A stretch of 64,000 nucleotides of DNA from contig QFQY01000011.1 of the NCBI GenBank assembly GCA_003248805.1, positions 74,849 through 138,848 of the forward strand, in the 5' to 3' direction. The stretch comes from Chelatococcus sp. GTDB lineage: Bacteria; Pseudomonadota; Alphaproteobacteria; Rhizobiales; Beijerinckiaceae. A program made the translations under genes and the position numbers. Below the pieces are notes generated by a model. The model was given only the letters and a program-made list of their open reading frames with translations. It was not told the origin of the DNA and ran no database searches. Of this stretch, positions 62,516-64,000 are shown piece by piece. Position 1 is the first letter of the stretch. Every line of letters begins with the position of its first letter.

Positions 62516-62985
62516 GGTGGCCCCCGAAGGCTGTCTGTTCGCGGCTGCGGAATCGCCGCAATGACGCCATGAACACCAGCTCCGTCCCGACTGAATTTGA
62601 TACGGATCAAATCGCGGGGCCGCTGGCTGCTGGTCTGTCGCGACTGTGTCATTCCGGCAACGTATCGCGGTGCTCCGGGCCCGCAGGCGCGGCCCTTGCC
62701 CTGGCGCGCGCTTTCCACTACATCGCCCGTGTCCGAAGGGCCGTGAGAGATCATGTCCGGGGGCAGCCGTCATGGCTCGCTCCCGTTTCGTGCTTCCGGC
62801 GGATCGTTCGGATACGGATCGACACCGGTGGCACGCGCCGCCCGCCCGAATATCCGGCCGCAAGGCCGGCAGGGCGGATGAGCCTCCCTCGCGAGGCACC
62901 GCCGACGAGATCCGGAGCGCAACACCAACCCAAGAGGCGTGCGCCGGACATCCGCGGGATACGCGGCCGGCTTCCAGGAGATCAC
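62516..62985. other. 470-base divergent intergenic region between ompW and rpsA
   Basis: Holds the ompW control region with the FNR/FixK box (62596-62611) and the long rpsA leader. A short open frame of 42 codons starting at 62753 (MSGGSRHGSLPF, ending at TGA about 62881) lies in the leader; I cannot tell whether it is translated. No cytidylate kinase gene is directly upstream of rpsA, although cmk-rpsA is a frequent order in proteobacteria. Confidence 0.5.
62596..62611. promoter_or_regulatory. FNR/FixK-type binding site upstream of ompW
   Basis: TTTGATACGGATCAAA contains TTGAT-N4-ATCAA, a perfect anaerobox for CRP/FNR-family regulators, extended by one more T/A pair on each side. Its centre is about 88 bases from the ompW start codon on the minus strand and about 380 from rpsA, so ompW is the probable target. 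Confidence 0.75.
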
Positions 62986-64000
62986 ATGTCAGCAGTCGAG
63001 AGCTATCATTCGGGCCGCGAGGATTTCGCCGCCCTGCTCGAAGAGTCGTTCGGCCAGAACGAGGCGATGGAAGGGACCGTCGTCAAGGGCAAGGTCGTCG
63101 CCATCGAGAAGGACATGGCCGTCATCGACGTCGGCCTGAAGACGGAAGGGCGCGTCGCGCTCAAGGAATTCACCGGCCCCGGCCGTGACCAGGAACTCAA
63201 CGTCGGCGACGAGGTCGAGGTCTATCTGGACCGGATCGAGAACGCGCTGGGCGAAGCCGTCATCTCGCGCGACAAGGCTCGCCGCGAGGAGAGCTGGGTC
63301 AAGCTCGAGAAGGCCTTCGAGGCCCGCGAGAAGGTCACGGGCGTCATCTTCAACACCGTCAAGGGCGGCTACACCGTCGATCTCGACGGCGCCGTGGCGT
63401 TCCTGCCGCGCAGCCAGGTCGACATCCGTCCGATCCGCGACGTCGGCCCGCTGATGGGCCAGCCGCAGCCCTTCGAGATCCTCAAGATGGATCGCCGCCG
63501 CGGCAACATCGTCGTGTCGCGCCGCACCGTCCTCGAGGAGACGCGCGCCGAGGCCCGTTCCGAGCTCGTCGCCTCGCTCGAAGAGGGCCAGGTCATCGAC
63601 GGCGTGGTCAAGAACATCACCGAGTACGGTGCGTTCGTCGACCTCGGCGGCATCGACGGCCTGCTGCACGTCACCGACATGGCGTGGCGCCGCGTCAACC
63701 ATCCGTCCGAGGTCGTCACCATCGGTCAGACGGTCAAGGTCAAGATCATCAAGATCAACCAGGACACGCACCGCATCTCGCTCGGCATCAAGCAGCTGCT
63801 CGCCGATCCGTGGGACGGCATCGCGGCCCGCTATCCGGTCGGCACGCGCCTCAAGGGCCGCGTCACCAACATCACGGACTACGGCGCGTTCGTCGAAGTG
63901 GAGCCGGGCATCGAAGGCCTCATCCACGTCTCCGAGATGTCCTGGACCAAGAAGAACGTCCACCCCGGCAAGATCGTCTCGACCTCGCAGGAAGTCGACG
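62986..64000 (+). CDS. rpsA: 30S ribosomal protein S1, N-terminal part (runs off the window)
   Basis: The first 338 codons of the large RNA-binding ribosomal protein that helps load mRNA on the 30S subunit. The N-terminal ribosome-binding part (REDFAALLEESFGQNEAMEG) is followed by successive S1 (OB-fold) domains: about 30-96, 113-178, 198-266 and a fourth from about 283. The latter two have the repeated ITEYGAFVDLGGIDGLLHV and ITDYGAFVEVEPGIEGLIHV patterns. AGGAG lies six bases before the ATG at 62986. The rest lies beyond 64000. Confidence 0.96.
   Translation, partial: MSAVESYHSGREDFAALLEESFGQNEAMEGTVVKGKVVAIEKDMAVIDVGLKTEGRVALKEFTGPGRDQELNVGDEVEVYLDRIENALGEAVISRDKARREESWVKLEKAFEAREKVTGVIFNTVKGGYTVDLDGAVAFLPRSQVDIRPIRDVGPLMGQPQPFEILKMDRRRGNIVVSRRTVLEETRAEARSELVASLEEGQVIDGVVKNITEYGAFVDLGGIDGLLHVTDMAWRRVNHPSEVVTIGQTVKVKIIKINQDTHRISLGIKQLLADPWDGIAARYPVGTRLKGRVTNITDYGAFVEVEPGIEGLIHVSEMSWTKKNVHPGKIVSTSQEVD

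Overview
The window is high-GC chromosomal DNA from an alphaproteobacterium, most likely a Hyphomicrobiales (Rhizobiales) member in or near Bosea. The pointers are an Irr-type iron regulator with an iron-control element, a MeaA-type ethylmalonyl-CoA mutase, an Omp19-like lipoprotein, the ftsE-ftsX-ydcF-plsC order and rhizobial-type interspersed repeats. The genus is an inference; no rRNA or tRNA is present to settle it. Most of the window is ordinary and tightly packed. No CRISPR array, integrase, transposase or prophage was found.

Layout. 1-11.3 kb: start of a D-Ala-D-Ala carboxypeptidase, EamA exporter, thiolase, MFS transporter, a zeta-toxin-like kinase with a tiny partner gene, bolA, J-domain protein, ethylmalonyl-CoA mutase, DUF1178/grxC/comF and an Old Yellow Enzyme. 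11.6-21.1 kb: a reverse-strand locus (SDR, phosphonate-monoesterase-like sulfatase, Tat-exported binding protein, ABC ATPase, two permeases) diverging from eutBC. 21.2-28.6 kb: aldehyde dehydrogenase, a frameshifted acetolactate-synthase-like gene, an AceE-like transketolase and two proteins of unknown function. 29-31.1 kb: asd and a second EamA exporter. 31.1-36.3 kb: TetR/emrAB with twin operators, then irr-bfd-bfr. 36.5-45.1 kb: MOSC, double cold-shock protein, GNAT, Omp19-like inhibitor, RidA, acs, EVE protein, gpsA, tsaD. 45.3-51.2 kb: hemD fused to a mitofilin-like region, hemY, rluD-like, rpoH. 51.2-57 kb: DUF2125, ChaC-like cyclotransferase and the ftsE-ftsX-ydcF-plsC cluster. 57.3-64 kb: zinc-ribbon protein, hpt, response regulator, TspO, a Cys/Met-metabolism PLP enzyme, GH19 lysozyme, ompW with an FNR/FixK box, and the start of rpsA.

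Functional links. The eut/sulfatase/ABC region can be read as uptake and breakdown of an amine-bearing ester: hydrolysis would release ethanolamine, EutBC gives acetaldehyde, and an aldehyde dehydrogenase and acetyl-CoA synthetase in the window could carry on. This is a hypothesis. Iron handling is coherent: an Irr box before irr, then bfd and bacterioferritin behind a second AT-rich palindrome. The tetR/emrAB intergenic region has two identical inverted operators exactly 60 bp apart, each next to a predicted start site.

At least four families of short palindromic interspersed repeats sit between genes. In several places the repeat supplies the TAG stop codon of the neighbouring gene.
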